Assembly: GCF_001646785.1 (NCBI RefSeq) | Contig: NZ_LRRH01000127.1 | Coordinates: 1-64,000 of the forward strand | DNA length: 64,000 bases | Source of the DNA: Rhodococcus phenolicus | GTDB taxonomy: Bacteria > Actinomycetota > Actinomycetes > Mycobacteriales > Mycobacteriaceae | Direction: 5' to 3' | In this document: piece after piece, positions 8,192 to 17,268 of the stretch | How positions within the stretch are numbered: the first letter of the stretch is position 1 | Layout of the letters: each line of letters begins with the position of its first letter | Notes under the pieces: model-generated | Database searches by the model: none | Seen by the model: only the letters and a program-made list of their open reading frames with translations | What the model was told of the DNA's origin: nothing | Translations under genes and position numbers: made by a program

Positions 8192-9829
8192 TCAGGCACC
8201 TTCGACTCCGACGATGTCGAAGCCCTTGTAGCCGGCCGCGGCGACCTCGGCGCAGATGTTGCAGTAGTTGGCGAAGCCACCGATGTAGGGCATGAACACT
8301 CGCGGCTTACCGGGAATGTTGGCGCCCATGTACCACGAGTTCGCAGACGGGAACAGAGTGCCCGCGGCCTTTTCGTTGCATTCGGCGACCCACTCGTCGA
8401 CCGCCTGTTCGCCGGCCTCGATCGACCTGGCGTTGTGCTCGTCGAGATGATCGAGGCAGGCGGCGATCCAGTCCACCTGCTGCTCCGCCATCAGCACCAT
8501 GTTTGCCAGCACACTCGGGCTGCCCGCGCCCACCATGAAGAACATGTTGGGGAAGCCGTTGGACGACAGGCCCAGATAGGTACGCGGTCCCGCAGCCCAC
8601 TCGTCACGCAGAGTGCGGCCGTCCCGTCCCCGGATATCGATCCGCGACAATGCACCGGTCATCGCGTCGAAGCCGGTGGCGTACACGAGAACGTCCAGCT
8701 CCTGGTATTCCTCGCTCGTCCGGATCCCGGTCTCGGTGATCTCGACGAGCGGAGTGCGCCGCAGGTTGATCAAGGTCACGTTGTCACGGTTGTAGGTCTC
8801 GAAATACCCACTGTCGGTGACGATCCTCTTGGTTCCGATCGGATGGTCGGTCGGGATGAGCTGGTCGGCGATCTCGGGGTCGTTCACCATCTCGCGGATC
8901 TTCGACTCGACATACTCTCGGGCGGTGTCGTTCGATTCCAGGTTCACCGTCTGGTCCGGGAATGCCTTCGCGAACAGGTAACCGCCGCGCTGCCACCACT
9001 CGTCGTACACACGCCGGCGCTCGGCCTCGTCGACCTCCATCGCGCCCTTCGGGTAGGGCGTGAACGGGGTTCCGCCACCGCTCAGACGCGCAAGTCGGCG
9101 GCGCTCCGGATACGAGGCCTTCACCTCCGCAATCTGCTCGGGAGTAAGCGGTCGGTTTCCGGCCGGGATCGAGTAGTTCGGACTGCGCTGGTACACGAAC
9201 ACATGCTCGGCGTCCTGCGCGATCAGCGGGATGGACTGCATTCCCGAAGAACCCGTCCCGATCACGCCGACGCGCTTTCCGGTGAAATCGACCGGGCTGT
9301 GGGGCCATTCACCGGTGTGGTAGGACTCCCCGGCGAACGAGTCCCGGCCCGGAATGTCGGGCCGGTTGGTCGCCGACAGGACACCGGTGGCCATGATGCA
9401 GAACCGCGCGATCACCGTACGTCCCGTATCCGTGGTGACGGACCATCGCGCCGACTCCTCGTCGTACACGGCCGAGGTGACCCGCGTGAGGAATTCGTAG
9501 GCGGGACGAAGGTCGTGACGGTCGGCGACGTGCTCGAGATACGACAGAATCTCCTCTTGGGTGGCGAATCGCTCCGACCACGTCCATTCCTGCTGGAGTT
9601 CCTCGTCGAAGGAGTACGAGTAGTCGATGCTTTCGACGTCGCACCGCGCTCCCGGATAACGGTTGTGGAACCAGGTACCCCCCACTCCCGCCGCGGATTC
9701 GAAGCCCCGCACGGTCATTCCGCGCTGCCGGAGCTTGTACACCGCGTAGAGCCCGGATATGCCCGCACCGATCACAACCGCATCGAAGTCGTGTGCGTAC
9801 GTGTCCACTGTGTTCACTTCCTCGGTCAT
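8192..9829 (-). CDS. Baeyer-Villiger monooxygenase (CHMO/PAMO/steroid monooxygenase-type)
   Basis: 545 residues. FAD motif G-A-G-I-S-G (21-26), G-T-W-F-H-N-R-Y-P-G (51-60), fingerprint F-A-G-E-S-Y-H-T-G-E-W-P (165-176) and second Rossmann motif G-T-G-S-S-G (191-196). Compact length matches cyclohexanone, phenylacetone and steroid monooxygenases. In this operon it plausibly converts a C20 ketone to an acetate ester or a C17 ketone to a D-ring lactone; the HSL esterase and SMP-30 lactonase elsewhere in the window would hydrolyse such products (inference). The start at 9829 overlaps the stop of the extradiol dioxygenase gene (ATGA). The longer frame to 9958 lies inside that gene. Confidence 0.88.
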   Translation of the reverse strand: MTEEVNTVDTYAHDFDAVVIGAGISGLYAVYKLRQRGMTVRGFESAAGVGGTWFHNRYPGARCDVESIDYSYSFDEELQQEWTWSERFATQEEILSYLEHVADRHDLRPAYEFLTRVTSAVYDEESARWSVTTDTGRTVIARFCIMATGVLSATNRPDIPGRDSFAGESYHTGEWPHSPVDFTGKRVGVIGTGSSGMQSIPLIAQDAEHVFVYQRSPNYSIPAGNRPLTPEQIAEVKASYPERRRLARLSGGGTPFTPYPKGAMEVDEAERRRVYDEWWQRGGYLFAKAFPDQTVNLESNDTAREYVESKIREMVNDPEIADQLIPTDHPIGTKRIVTDSGYFETYNRDNVTLINLRRTPLVEITETGIRTSEEYQELDVLVYATGFDAMTGALSRIDIRGRDGRTLRDEWAAGPRTYLGLSSNGFPNMFFMVGAGSPSVLANMVLMAEQQVDWIAACLDHLDEHNARSIEAGEQAVDEWVAECNEKAAGTLFPSANSWYMGANIPGKPRVFMPYIGGFANYCNICAEVAAAGYKGFDIVGVEGA

Positions 9830-10737
9830 GCGCTCTCGGCCTTCGCCTGTCGGGCCCACATCCACTCGTGGCCCCAGTAGCTGTCCGCGGTGATCTCCTC
9901 CGCGGTGTAGTACGTCTCGTCGACGACCTTGCCCTCGGTGCCGTACTCGATGTCCCATCCGCCCGGTACCTGGACGTAGAAGGAGATCATCTTGTCGTTC
10001 GTGTGCCTGCCGAGCGTCGACGAGACCGGGAAGTTCCGTGCCTCCACCTGGTCCAGGGCACGGCCGACAGCGTCGAGCGAGTCGACTTCGACCATCACGT
10101 GGATCAGTCCCGGGTCACGCCCCTCGAGGGTCGGCATGATCGCGAGGCTGTGATGTCTCTGGTTGACACCGAGGAAGCGGATCCGCTGCGGCGGTGTCCC
10201 CGGAGGCGTCGGCATCCGGAACGCGCCGCGAGGCAGGAATTCGAGTACCTCGGTGTAGAAGCGGTACGACTCGTCGAATCGCGCCGTCGGCATGACCACG
10301 TGTCCCATGCCTTGCGCTCCTGTGACGAACTTCTGTCCGTACCGGGTGATCACCGGACTGTGGTCGAGCGCCGGACCGAAGAAGAACTCCAGAGGCGTGC
10401 CGCCGGGGTCTTTCATGACCAGCCCGCCCTCGACGCTGCGATGCTCGCAGATCTCGACGGGCATGGCCGCGTACTCACAACCGTTCTCGTCGAGTCGGTG
10501 CGCGAGCCTCCGGAGCGCCGCCTCGTCGCGAACCTCCCACCCGACGGCTGTCACACGGTCGGCGTCACCGTGCTCGACGGTGATCCGCGCCCGGCGCTCG
10601 TCCATCCGGAAGTGCAGCGCGTTCACCTCGGGTCCCGACCCGGGCGCGAAGCCGAGCACGTCGAACCCGAGCTCGCGCCATCGCGCTGTGTCCGTGGCTT
10701 GCACACGGACGTATCCGAGTCCCCTGATCTCAGTCAC
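9826..10737 (-). CDS. hsaC: Type I extradiol dioxygenase, HsaC-like
   Basis: 303 residues, two repeated VOC modules. The Fe(II) ligands are His146 (M-G-H-V-V-M), His213 (L-I-H-V-M-V-E-V) and Glu264 (W-D-I-E-Y-G). Second-sphere His195/His196 lie in N-Q-R-H-H-S-L-A. These positions match BphC/HsaC enzymes almost residue for residue. Predicted meta-cleavage of the catecholic 3,4-DHSA-type steroid intermediate. GTG start at 10737 with AAAGGA upstream. It lies between hsaA-like and BVMO genes. A related enzyme for another bicyclic catechol is possible, but the hsaA/kshA context favours steroids. Confidence 0.85.
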   Translation of the reverse strand: MTEIRGLGYVRVQATDTARWRELGFDVLGFAPGSGPEVNALHFRMDERRARITVEHGDADRVTAVGWEVRDEAALRRLAHRLDENGCEYAAMPVEICEHRSVEGGLVMKDPGGTPLEFFFGPALDHSPVITRYGQKFVTGAQGMGHVVMPTARFDESYRFYTEVLEFLPRGAFRMPTPPGTPPQRIRFLGVNQRHHSLAIMPTLEGRDPGLIHVMVEVDSLDAVGRALDQVEARNFPVSSTLGRHTNDKMISFYVQVPGGWDIEYGTEGKVVDETYYTAEEITADSYWGHEWMWARQAKAESA

Positions 10738-10765
10738 TATGTTCCTTTCCAGTCCGTCCGGATAC

Positions 10766-11950
10766 TCAGATCATCACGCGCAGAGGACCGTTCGGTACCT
10801 CGATTCCGAGCGAAGCCATGGCGGCCGCATGATAGGTCGTGCTGCTGACGTGGATAGCATGATGCAGGCCGGCATGCGCGTCCCGCCAGAATCGCTGCAA
10901 CGGGTTATCCACGCGCAGAGCGTTTCCGCCGGTGCGGTCGAAAACCTCGTCGGCGGCACGGACTGCCCGCCACGCCGATCGGACCTGGTTCCGGCGCGAA
11001 GCCGCCCGGGTCTCGAAGTCAACTTCCTTGCCCGCCTCGACGAGATCCCAGATGCGGTCCACGTTCGCGAGCAGCTGCTGGCGGGCCGCGTCGATTTCGG
11101 CGGCGGCTTCACCCAGCGCGTGCAGGACGTACGGATCGTCCTTGATGGCGGTACCGCTCGCGCCGACGCGGGCGCGCTGGTAATCGACGCCGGCGGCGAG
11201 GACGCCCTCACAGATGCCGATGGTGGCGGAAGTGATACCGAGTGGGAACATCGTCGACCACGGCATCCGGTACAGGGTCTCGGTGACTCCGTACTCTTTC
11301 GCCGCGGTCCCGTCCATCACGTCCTGGGCCTTCATCACCCGGTAGTCGGGAATGAACGCATCCTTGACGATGATGTCCTTGCTGCCCGTGCCGCGCAGGC
11401 CCACGACGTCCCACGAGTCCTCGACGATCGTGTAATCGGACCGGGGCAGAATCACGTGCAGCCCGACCGGCGGCATGATCGGCTTGCCGTCGTTGTCACC
11501 GATCATCGCGCCGAGGAAGATCCAGTCGCAGTGGTCGGTGCCGGACGAGAACTGCCAGCGACCGGTCATCCGGTAGCCGCCGTCGACCGGGACGGCTACG
11601 CCACCCGGCATGTACGGTGACGCCTGCCAGGTGTCGGAGTCCGAGCCGAGCACCTCGTCCTGCACCTTCGGATCCGCGAACGCGAGTTGCCACGGATGGA
11701 CACCGACAATCCCACCGACCCAGCCCGCGGAACCGTAGAGGCTCGCCGTCTTCATCACGGTTTCGGCGAACTCACGCGGGTGCGCCTCGTAGCCGTTGTA
11801 CTTCGTGCGCTGCAGCAGTCGGATGATCCCGGCGTCCTTGAGACCCTTCGCCATCTCGTCGGTCAAACGACCGAGCGATTCGGATTCCTCGCCTCCGGCA
11901 CGGATCTGGTCAGCGATCGCGACGATGTTGTCGAGCGCTTCGTAACTCAT
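10766..11950 (-). CDS. hsaA: Flavin-dependent monooxygenase of the acyl-CoA dehydrogenase fold, HsaA-like
   Basis: 394 residues, the usual length of HsaA. It has the ACAD-fold hydroxylase segments S-L-Y-G-S-A-G-W-V and W-Q-F-S-S-G-T-D-H-C-D-W, and the C-terminal N-P-L-Q-R-F-W-R-D-A-H-A-G-L-H-H-A helix typical of two-component aromatic hydroxylases. Predicted to hydroxylate the phenolic 3-HSA steroid intermediate using FMNH2 from a reductase. The likely partner is the HsaB-like flavin reductase at 63047-63541, unusually about 51 kb away. ATG at 11950 has AGGAG 6 bases upstream. Second gene of the kshA operon. Confidence 0.87.
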   Translation of the reverse strand: MSYEALDNIVAIADQIRAGGEESESLGRLTDEMAKGLKDAGIIRLLQRTKYNGYEAHPREFAETVMKTASLYGSAGWVGGIVGVHPWQLAFADPKVQDEVLGSDSDTWQASPYMPGGVAVPVDGGYRMTGRWQFSSGTDHCDWIFLGAMIGDNDGKPIMPPVGLHVILPRSDYTIVEDSWDVVGLRGTGSKDIIVKDAFIPDYRVMKAQDVMDGTAAKEYGVTETLYRMPWSTMFPLGITSATIGICEGVLAAGVDYQRARVGASGTAIKDDPYVLHALGEAAAEIDAARQQLLANVDRIWDLVEAGKEVDFETRAASRRNQVRSAWRAVRAADEVFDRTGGNALRVDNPLQRFWRDAHAGLHHAIHVSSTTYHAAAMASLGIEVPNGPLRVMI

Positions 11951-11986
11951 ATCGATCTCCTGAAAGTTATGGGGTGATATTTCGGT

Positions 11987-13186
11987 CTAGGAATCCGTGT
12001 CTGCCGTCACTGCGTCACGGGTCCGGGCGAGATTCGGGGCGAAGGCACTGCGGCCGGCCGCCAGATTCTCGTCCACCTCCGCTTGCCAGCTCGTCAGCGC
12101 TCGCTCGGTATCGATCTCGTACTCGAAACGGCCGACCATCTCCGGGCGGATGTCGTCGACATCGACGTAGAACTGCTCGTACCAACGGCGGAGCTGGTAG
12201 ACGGGTCCGTCCTCTTCGCAGAGCAACGGGTTGTCGATCCGGGATTTGTTCTTCCAGATGTGGACGTCCTGTTCGAATCCGATCGCGACGCCCTGGGCGA
12301 CGGCCTGGGCGATCTGGTCGGCCTGGTCGTCGGGCACCCCCACCGGCTTCTCGACGATGACGCCGTACTGCAATCGGAAGGACGTCGGTGTGATCGGGTA
12401 GTGGCAGTTGATCAGGTAGATGTTCGGGGCGGATTCGGGATCCCTGCCACCGCTCCACAGCTTGTCGATCATGTAGGACGGTCCGTAATATGTTGCGTCC
12501 GATTGGCTCTCGACACTGTAGTTGGTGGACTGACTGACACCGACCGCGTCGGCTCGTGGCCGGGACCGCATCACCTGCGTCGCAGTGTGTCCCTCGAAGA
12601 CGTTACGGAAGAAGGTCGGCATTCCGTAGTGCACGTAGAAGAAGTGCGCCATGTCGACGATGTTGTCCACGATCTCACGGCAGTGCGAGCCGGTGACCTC
12701 GATCGAGTTCCACACCCAGTCGGTCCATCCGGAATCTCCGTACGTGGGGACCTCGGGAATCGCCAGTTCCACCGGGGGCTTGCCGCCCCGAGGGTCGTGC
12801 CACACGAAGAGCTGGCCGCTGACTTCGGCGACCGGCCACGTCCGCGTGCGGGCGAGCGGAGGCACACGACGCGCGTAGGGAATCTCGGCGCACTTTCCAT
12901 CGCCGCGCCAACGCCAGTCGTGGAACGGGCAAGCGATGGCATTCCCCTTCACCGTTCCCTGCGCGAGATTTCCGCCCATGTGCCTGCAATACGCGTCGAG
13001 GACGTTCAGCTTCCCGTCTTCTCCGGCGAACACGACGAGTGCGGTTCCGAATGCGTTGACCTGATGTGGCTTTCCGTCGGCAAAGTCGCGCACCAACCCG
13101 AGGCAGTGCCATCCGCGAGCGTAGCGTTCCGGTGGTGCACCCGTGTCGATGACGCGAATCTGGTCCTCGGTGTCAGTGGGATTCAC
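11987..13186 (-). CDS. kshA: 3-ketosteroid 9-alpha-hydroxylase oxygenase subunit (copy 1)
   Basis: 399-residue Rieske oxygenase. [2Fe-2S] ligands Cys67, His69, Cys86 and His89, and mononuclear iron ligands His181, His186 and Asp307 with bridging Asn175/Asp178. These positions coincide with those I recall for KshA of Mycobacterium tuberculosis. Predicted to 9-alpha-hydroxylate 3-ketosteroids or their CoA thioesters, opening ring B together with KstD. It needs a KshB reductase, which is not in the window. GTG at 13186 follows AGGAGG by 5 bases. First gene of a seven-gene minus-strand operon, divergent from an IclR regulator. A second copy is at 55589-56794. Confidence 0.92.
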   Translation of the reverse strand: MNPTDTEDQIRVIDTGAPPERYARGWHCLGLVRDFADGKPHQVNAFGTALVVFAGEDGKLNVLDAYCRHMGGNLAQGTVKGNAIACPFHDWRWRGDGKCAEIPYARRVPPLARTRTWPVAEVSGQLFVWHDPRGGKPPVELAIPEVPTYGDSGWTDWVWNSIEVTGSHCREIVDNIVDMAHFFYVHYGMPTFFRNVFEGHTATQVMRSRPRADAVGVSQSTNYSVESQSDATYYGPSYMIDKLWSGGRDPESAPNIYLINCHYPITPTSFRLQYGVIVEKPVGVPDDQADQIAQAVAQGVAIGFEQDVHIWKNKSRIDNPLLCEEDGPVYQLRRWYEQFYVDVDDIRPEMVGRFEYEIDTERALTSWQAEVDENLAAGRSAFAPNLARTRDAVTADTDS

Positions 13187-13270
13187 TGTGCCTCCTGATC
13201 GACTGACCGCGACAACTCACCGTCGCGTTGAGGTCAGCCTGTCAAGCGGGCTTTGCCCTGTGACGCGTGT

Positions 13271-13284
13271 CTCCCGCACAACGG
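13271..13284 (-). promoter_or_regulatory. Regulon box A, upstream of kshA copy 1
   Basis: Gene-sense core CCGTTGTGCGGGAG, within the larger inverted repeat CTCCCG-N5-CGGGAG at 13271-13286. It lies 85-98 bases upstream of the kshA start, between kshA and iclR. Matches the recurrent CCGYTCAGYGGRA box less well at positions 6-7. Confidence 0.5.
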
Positions 13285-13467
13285 GAGGGTAGTTCGGGCC
13301 GCGTCTCCACCGTTCGAGAGAATGAGTGTTCGCGCACTCGGTCACCTGGCCGTTCGACGACGATGCGTCGCGCATACGACGGACAGTCGTAGAGCGGATT
13401 GATGCGCACCGCACATCGCAGGTATCGTGATTCACATCACACCTATAGTGGGTGTCAGGAGGATGGG

Positions 13468-14247
13468 TTGAACACGTCGAACATCGAGGGAATTCCGGTC
13501 TCCGTCGTAGAGCGGGTCTCGCTGGTCCTGGAGGCCCTCAGTGCGGGCCCCATGACGCTGGCCAAGGTGACGACACGGACCGGACTGCCCAGGTCGTCAG
13601 CGCACCGGTTGCTCGAACAGCTCGCCAACGCGGGGTGGCTGGCCCGGTCGCCCGATCAGACATACGAGCTCGGGGTCAAGGCCTACGAGATGGGACAGGC
13701 CGCACTCAATCAGAATCGCCTCCTGCACCATGCGCGTCCCGTGATGCACGCCTTCGCGCAGCGCACCGGTCTGACCATCCAACTGGGCGTCGTCGACCGG
13801 GGAGATACCGTGTATCTCGCGAAGGTGAACGGTCGTATCTCCGGCCCGACGCCGACTGCGGTGGGTCAGCGGGTGCCGGCCCACCTGACGGCGTTGGGCA
13901 AAGTGGTCATGGCGTACGCATCGTTGTCCGGACCGTTGTCGCGGCGAGGACCGCAGGGTTCCCCTGCGGAGAAGTCGTTCACGCCCTCTGCATCAACACG
14001 TTTCGAAGAGGAGCTGGCCCAGGTCCGCGACCGGGGCGCCGCATTCGACCGTGGTGAGGCGTTCCCCGGCATCGCCTGTGTGGGCGTGTCGATCGGTCCG
14101 CCCGAGCACATGTACGGCAACCTGGCCGCGCTCTCCGTCTGCGCGCGCGTCGGAGCGTTCGATCATCAGAAGATGGTCTCCCCCCTGCGTCTGGTTGCAG
14201 GCGAGATCTGGCAGCGTTGTGTGACCGCGGACCTGGCGAACCACTGA
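13468..14247 (+). CDS. IclR-family transcriptional regulator (copy 1)
   Basis: 259 residues. N-terminal winged helix (M-T-L-A-K-V-T-T-R then R-T-G-L-P-R-S-S-A-H-R as recognition helix) and a C-terminal IclR effector domain with D-R-G-D-T-V-Y-L-A-K-V-N-G and F-D-R-G-E-A-F-P-G-I-A-C-V-G. The TTG start at 13468 is chosen because AGGAGG (13457-13462) ends 5 bases before it; the frame continues upstream to 13399 without a ribosome binding site. Divergent from kshA. The recognition-helix segment is identical to that of the second IclR at 57165, which is also divergent from a kshA, so both may read the shared box described in this window. Confidence 0.88.
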   Translation: MNTSNIEGIPVSVVERVSLVLEALSAGPMTLAKVTTRTGLPRSSAHRLLEQLANAGWLARSPDQTYELGVKAYEMGQAALNQNRLLHHARPVMHAFAQRTGLTIQLGVVDRGDTVYLAKVNGRISGPTPTAVGQRVPAHLTALGKVVMAYASLSGPLSRRGPQGSPAEKSFTPSASTRFEEELAQVRDRGAAFDRGEAFPGIACVGVSIGPPEHMYGNLAALSVCARVGAFDHQKMVSPLRLVAGEIWQRCVTADLANH

Positions 14248-14278
14248 GCAGAATCTTCGAGACCCGCCCGGCATGCGT

Positions 14279-14312
14279 CGGCCGCGGCGCCCCCCTGCGG
14301 ACGCCGCGGCCG
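14279..14312. terminator. Hairpin terminator between convergent genes
   Basis: Perfect 11-bp stem (14279-14289 with 14302-14312), 12-base loop, between the iclR and KstD-like genes. Confidence 0.6.
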
Positions 14313-14359
14313 ATCGTGCTGCCGCCCCCTCTCTTACCGTCCCCCGGCGGCGCCTGGGT

Positions 14360-15919
14360 TCAGGCCGGTGTGAGGTGCCGCACCATGTCGCCGACCGCTC
14401 GGTACGCCGACACCATCCCCGACCCGAGCGGTACCCCCGGGCCCGGGTACACGGCACCGGCCACCGAGGCCGCCGAGTTTCCGGCCGCGTAGAGCCCGGA
14501 CACCGTCGAGCCGTCGGCGCGCTTCACCGCACCGTCGGGTGTGACGACGGCGCCTCCCTTCGTACCGAGGTCTCCGAGCACGAGACGCACTGCGTGGAAG
14601 CGCGTCCCCTCGATCGGCTGCAGACACTGGGCGGCCGACGTGGCGCCGACGAAGAACCGCCCGAAGGGATCCTCACCGCGACGGAAGTCCTGGTCATGGC
14701 CCGCTTCCGCGAACGCATTGAACCGTGCGACGGTGTTCGTCAGCGCTTCGGCGTCGACGTCGATTGCGGCAGCGAGTTCCGCGATCGTGGGGGCGGTGTG
14801 CCACAGCCCCGCTTCCCTCATCTCGCCTGCGTCCGGCGCCGGAACGCAGATCGCAGGCAACTGGTCTCCCGCGCGGTCGTCGAAGACGAACCAGAACTGC
14901 GGACTGTGACCGGCCGCCATCCGGGCGCGCATCGCGTGCCCCATCCGGTCGTACGGCAGCATCTCGTTCGCGAACCGTCGTCCGGAGTCGTCGACCACGA
15001 CCCCGGCGCGAAGACCGAGGGTGAACGCGGCGTGCCCGTTGGGGAACAGCGTTGCCGGACACCACCACGACTGATCGAGAAGATCGAGTTCGGCGCCCAC
15101 GGAGTCGAGCATCCGAAGCGCATCCCCGGAACCGGTGTCGGGGTGCGAGGACGACCAGTCGGCTGTCGGCATCTGCTGCCAGACCTGCCGCAAGCCGGCT
15201 GCTCGTTCGAATCCGCCCGCCGCGACGAGAACCCCGAGCCGGGCGTGAACGACTCGGCGGGTCCCTGTCTCGTCGTCCGTCGCCCGAACCCCGACACCGA
15301 CGACGCGACCTGCCTCGTCCTGGACGAGTTCCTCGACCGTGGTGTTCAGTGCCAGCTCCGCGTTTCCGGAGCGATCGAGCGCCATGACCAGACGGGCGAC
15401 CCATGCCTGACCGCCGTCGAGGACCGACCGGTCCACGTCGATTCCGAACTGGTCGGCAGGAACCATCGGCCGGATCTCGTTCAATCGCGGCCCCACCTCC
15501 TCCGCTGTGATCGCCCGCGCGAAAACGGTTCGACCGTTCGCGCTCCGTCCCGGCGCATCGAAGTAATCCGGGAAGGGGCGATGTTCGAGGGGAATCCCTG
15601 CGGTGTTCTCGAGGAAGTCGACCAGGGCGGGGCCGGTTTCCAGGTAGGCACGCTGTCGTTCCTCCGAGGTTCGGGATCCCACCAGCGAATGGAAGTAGGT
15701 GTATCCCTTCGCCACCGAGTCGTCGACGCCGTCCCGTTCGAGCACGTGATTCCCGGGAAGCCACACACTGCCTCCCGAATACGCCGATGTGCCACCGAAA
15801 TAGGCGGTCTTCTCGATGACGCATACCGATCGTCCCCGTGAGGCGGCAGCGACGGCGCCGCACAGAGCAGCCACCCCGGAACCGACGACCACAATGTCGA
15901 ACTCGTTGTCTCGCAGCAT
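14360..15919 (-). CDS. KstD-like FAD-dependent 3-ketosteroid dehydrogenase
   Basis: 519 residues. FAD motif V-V-G-S-G-V-A (11-17), V-I-E-K (34-37), and all three KstD-type tyrosines: Tyr119 (P-D-Y-F-D), Tyr323 (E-M-L-P-Y) and a Tyr at about 491 in V-Y-P-G-P-G. Tyr119 also falls at the number used in Rhodococcus KstD1. Likely a 3-ketosteroid delta-1- or delta-4(5-alpha)-dehydrogenase, probably with substrate preference different from the protein at 4467. The ATG at 15919 is chosen because the FAD motif follows at once; upstream frame sequence covers the promoter. A regulon box is 42-55 bases upstream. Confidence 0.82.
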   Translation of the reverse strand: MLRDNEFDIVVVGSGVAALCGAVAAASRGRSVCVIEKTAYFGGTSAYSGGSVWLPGNHVLERDGVDDSVAKGYTYFHSLVGSRTSEERQRAYLETGPALVDFLENTAGIPLEHRPFPDYFDAPGRSANGRTVFARAITAEEVGPRLNEIRPMVPADQFGIDVDRSVLDGGQAWVARLVMALDRSGNAELALNTTVEELVQDEAGRVVGVGVRATDDETGTRRVVHARLGVLVAAGGFERAAGLRQVWQQMPTADWSSSHPDTGSGDALRMLDSVGAELDLLDQSWWCPATLFPNGHAAFTLGLRAGVVVDDSGRRFANEMLPYDRMGHAMRARMAAGHSPQFWFVFDDRAGDQLPAICVPAPDAGEMREAGLWHTAPTIAELAAAIDVDAEALTNTVARFNAFAEAGHDQDFRRGEDPFGRFFVGATSAAQCLQPIEGTRFHAVRLVLGDLGTKGGAVVTPDGAVKRADGSTVSGLYAAGNSAASVAGAVYPGPGVPLGSGMVSAYRAVGDMVRHLTPA

Positions 15920-15960
15920 GTGCGGACCATATATGCGCCGACGGCCCGCGACCGGGGGGC

Positions 15961-15974
15961 CTCCCGCTGAACGG
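15961..15974 (-). promoter_or_regulatory. Regulon box B, upstream of KstD-like gene
   Basis: Gene-sense CCGTTCAGCGGGAG, extended to TGACCGTTCAGCGGGAGGC, then CCCCCGGTC. A CATATATGGTCC segment follows, close to the start codon; a nearly identical CATATGGTCC follows box C. Confidence 0.65.
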
Positions 15975-16391
15975 TCAGGGCTCCAGGGCGTCCGGCCGCT
16001 GCACGAATTCCACAAGGTAGCCGTCGGGGTCGCGGACGATTCCGATCACCATGTCGTACGCCTCGAGTCGCGTCGGCGGAGTCACCTCGGTACCGCCGTG
16101 CGCGCAGGCATCGGCCATCCGGGCACGGGCGTCGGTGGTGTTGGTGACGATCTTGACCAGCATGTTGCCGTGATCCGGCGTCTCGCCAGCAGCACCGTCC
16201 GTCGGTAGCACGAGTTCGAGTCCGGCGGCCCCGGCCCGGACGATCGTGGCCCGGAAGGTGGAGGTCGTGAGGTCCTTCTCGTATACGAATCCGCAGCCCT
16301 GAACGTAGAATTCGACGGCACGGTCGAGGTCGGCCACCCGTATCGCGGTGAGCGACATCGTGGTCTGCGGATGCGAACTGTTCGTTGTCAT
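15975..16391 (-). CDS. VOC / glyoxalase-fold protein
   Basis: 138 residues, single vicinal-oxygen-chelate domain: S-L-T-A-I-R-V-A-D-L-D-R-A-V-E-F-Y at the N-terminus, M-L-V-K-I-V-T in the middle and D-P-D-G-Y-L-V-E-F-V at the C-terminus. Possible metal residues are Glu in L-E-L-V and V-E-F-V, but the first-strand His is absent. Reaction unknown; isomerase, lyase or binding roles are all possible. Its ATG overlaps the stop of the upstream SDR (ATGA), the same VOC/SDR coupling seen at 34598-35802. Confidence 0.75.
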   Translation of the reverse strand: MTTNSSHPQTTMSLTAIRVADLDRAVEFYVQGCGFVYEKDLTTSTFRATIVRAGAAGLELVLPTDGAAGETPDHGNMLVKIVTNTTDARARMADACAHGGTEVTPPTRLEAYDMVIGIVRDPDGYLVEFVQRPDALEP

Positions 16392-17146
16392 CGCGTCTGG
16401 GAACCGCCGTTGAAGTCCATCGTCTGCCCGGTGATGCCGCCGGCTTCGTCCGAGGCCAGGTATGCGCAGAACGCTCCGACTTCGATGGGGTCTCCCAATC
16501 GGCCGATCGGAATGGTCCGCAGGATCTGTTCGATCATCTCGGGGGGCATCTTGTCCTCGAGATTCTTCTGGTGCCCGAGAGCCACGATGTTCGCGGTGAC
16601 GCCGTACTGCCCGGTCTCGGCGGCGAGGTGGCGGATGAAGCCCTCGATACCACTCTTGCCCGTCGCATACATCGACTGGTTGATGTTCTGTCCCGTTCTC
16701 GCAGATCCCGACGAGATCTGGACGACCCGGCCCCAGCCCGCGTCGCACATACCGTCGAGGACGACCTTGATGCAGTTCATCGCACCGAAGATGTTCAGGT
16801 CGATCGGCGCACGCCACTCCTCCGGTGACAGCTCCCGGAAGGGTTTGATGACGCGCCCTTCCGCCACACCCGCGTTGTTGACGACGATGTCGACATGGCC
16901 ACCGAGCTCCTTCTCCGCCGCCCGCACGTGGTCGAGAGTGGATCCGAAGTCGGTCACGTCGAACGCCGCGGCGACGGCGACGTTCCCCTCTTCGACAATC
17001 GCTGCGGCGACCTTTTCGGCGCGGTCCGCGAACAGATCGTTGACGATCACCGCGGCTCCCTGCCGTGCAAGCACTTTCGCAATTCCCTCGCCGACACTCT
17101 GGCCTGCTCCGCTGACCAGTGCGATACGTCCCGCCAAGCTGAACAC
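16388..17146 (-). CDS. Short-chain dehydrogenase/reductase
   Basis: 252 residues. Unusual cofactor loop S-G-A-G-Q-S-V-G-E-G, N-N-A-G at 90-93, Ser145/146, catalytic Tyr160 and Lys164 (Y-A-T-G-K), ending in T-G-Q-T-M-D-F-N-G-G. The same G-x-G-Q-(S/N)-(V/T)-G loop and overall sequence recur in the SDR at 39901-40680, suggesting duplication. Probable hydroxysteroid or hydroxyacyl oxidation. GTG at 17146 follows GGAAGGAG by 6 bases. First gene of an SDR-VOC unit, divergent from the acyl-CoA dehydrogenase operon. Confidence 0.83.
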   Translation of the reverse strand: MFSLAGRIALVSGAGQSVGEGIAKVLARQGAAVIVNDLFADRAEKVAAAIVEEGNVAVAAAFDVTDFGSTLDHVRAAEKELGGHVDIVVNNAGVAEGRVIKPFRELSPEEWRAPIDLNIFGAMNCIKVVLDGMCDAGWGRVVQISSGSARTGQNINQSMYATGKSGIEGFIRHLAAETGQYGVTANIVALGHQKNLEDKMPPEMIEQILRTIPIGRLGDPIEVGAFCAYLASDEAGGITGQTMDFNGGSQTR

Positions 17147-17223
17147 AGCTACTCCTTCCCGCCGACCTTCTGCGGCGAATCGTGGTGTGGCCCAGTGCAC
17201 AGCAGGCAACCGTTTTTTGTCAA

Positions 17224-17240
17224 CCAATATTGGATCCAAA
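17224..17240. promoter_or_regulatory. VanO-like operator upstream of the acyl-CoA dehydrogenase operon
   Basis: Two overlapping palindromes, CCAATATTGG (17224-17233) and ATTGGATCCAAA (17229-17240). The second differs at one position from the Caulobacter VanR operator ATTGGATCCAAT as I remember it; VanR is a GntR/FCD regulator like the one at 21679. A -10-like TACAAT is at 17247-17252. Confidence 0.6.
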
Positions 17241-17268
17241 ATCGCCTACAATCTGTTACGGTCTGCAC

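Noticed and set aside
7829-9880. 683-codon plus-strand frame
   Set aside because: It is antisense to the two BVMO genes, whose motifs and coupled starts are unambiguous; its His/Arg/Val-rich translation is a high-GC shadow.
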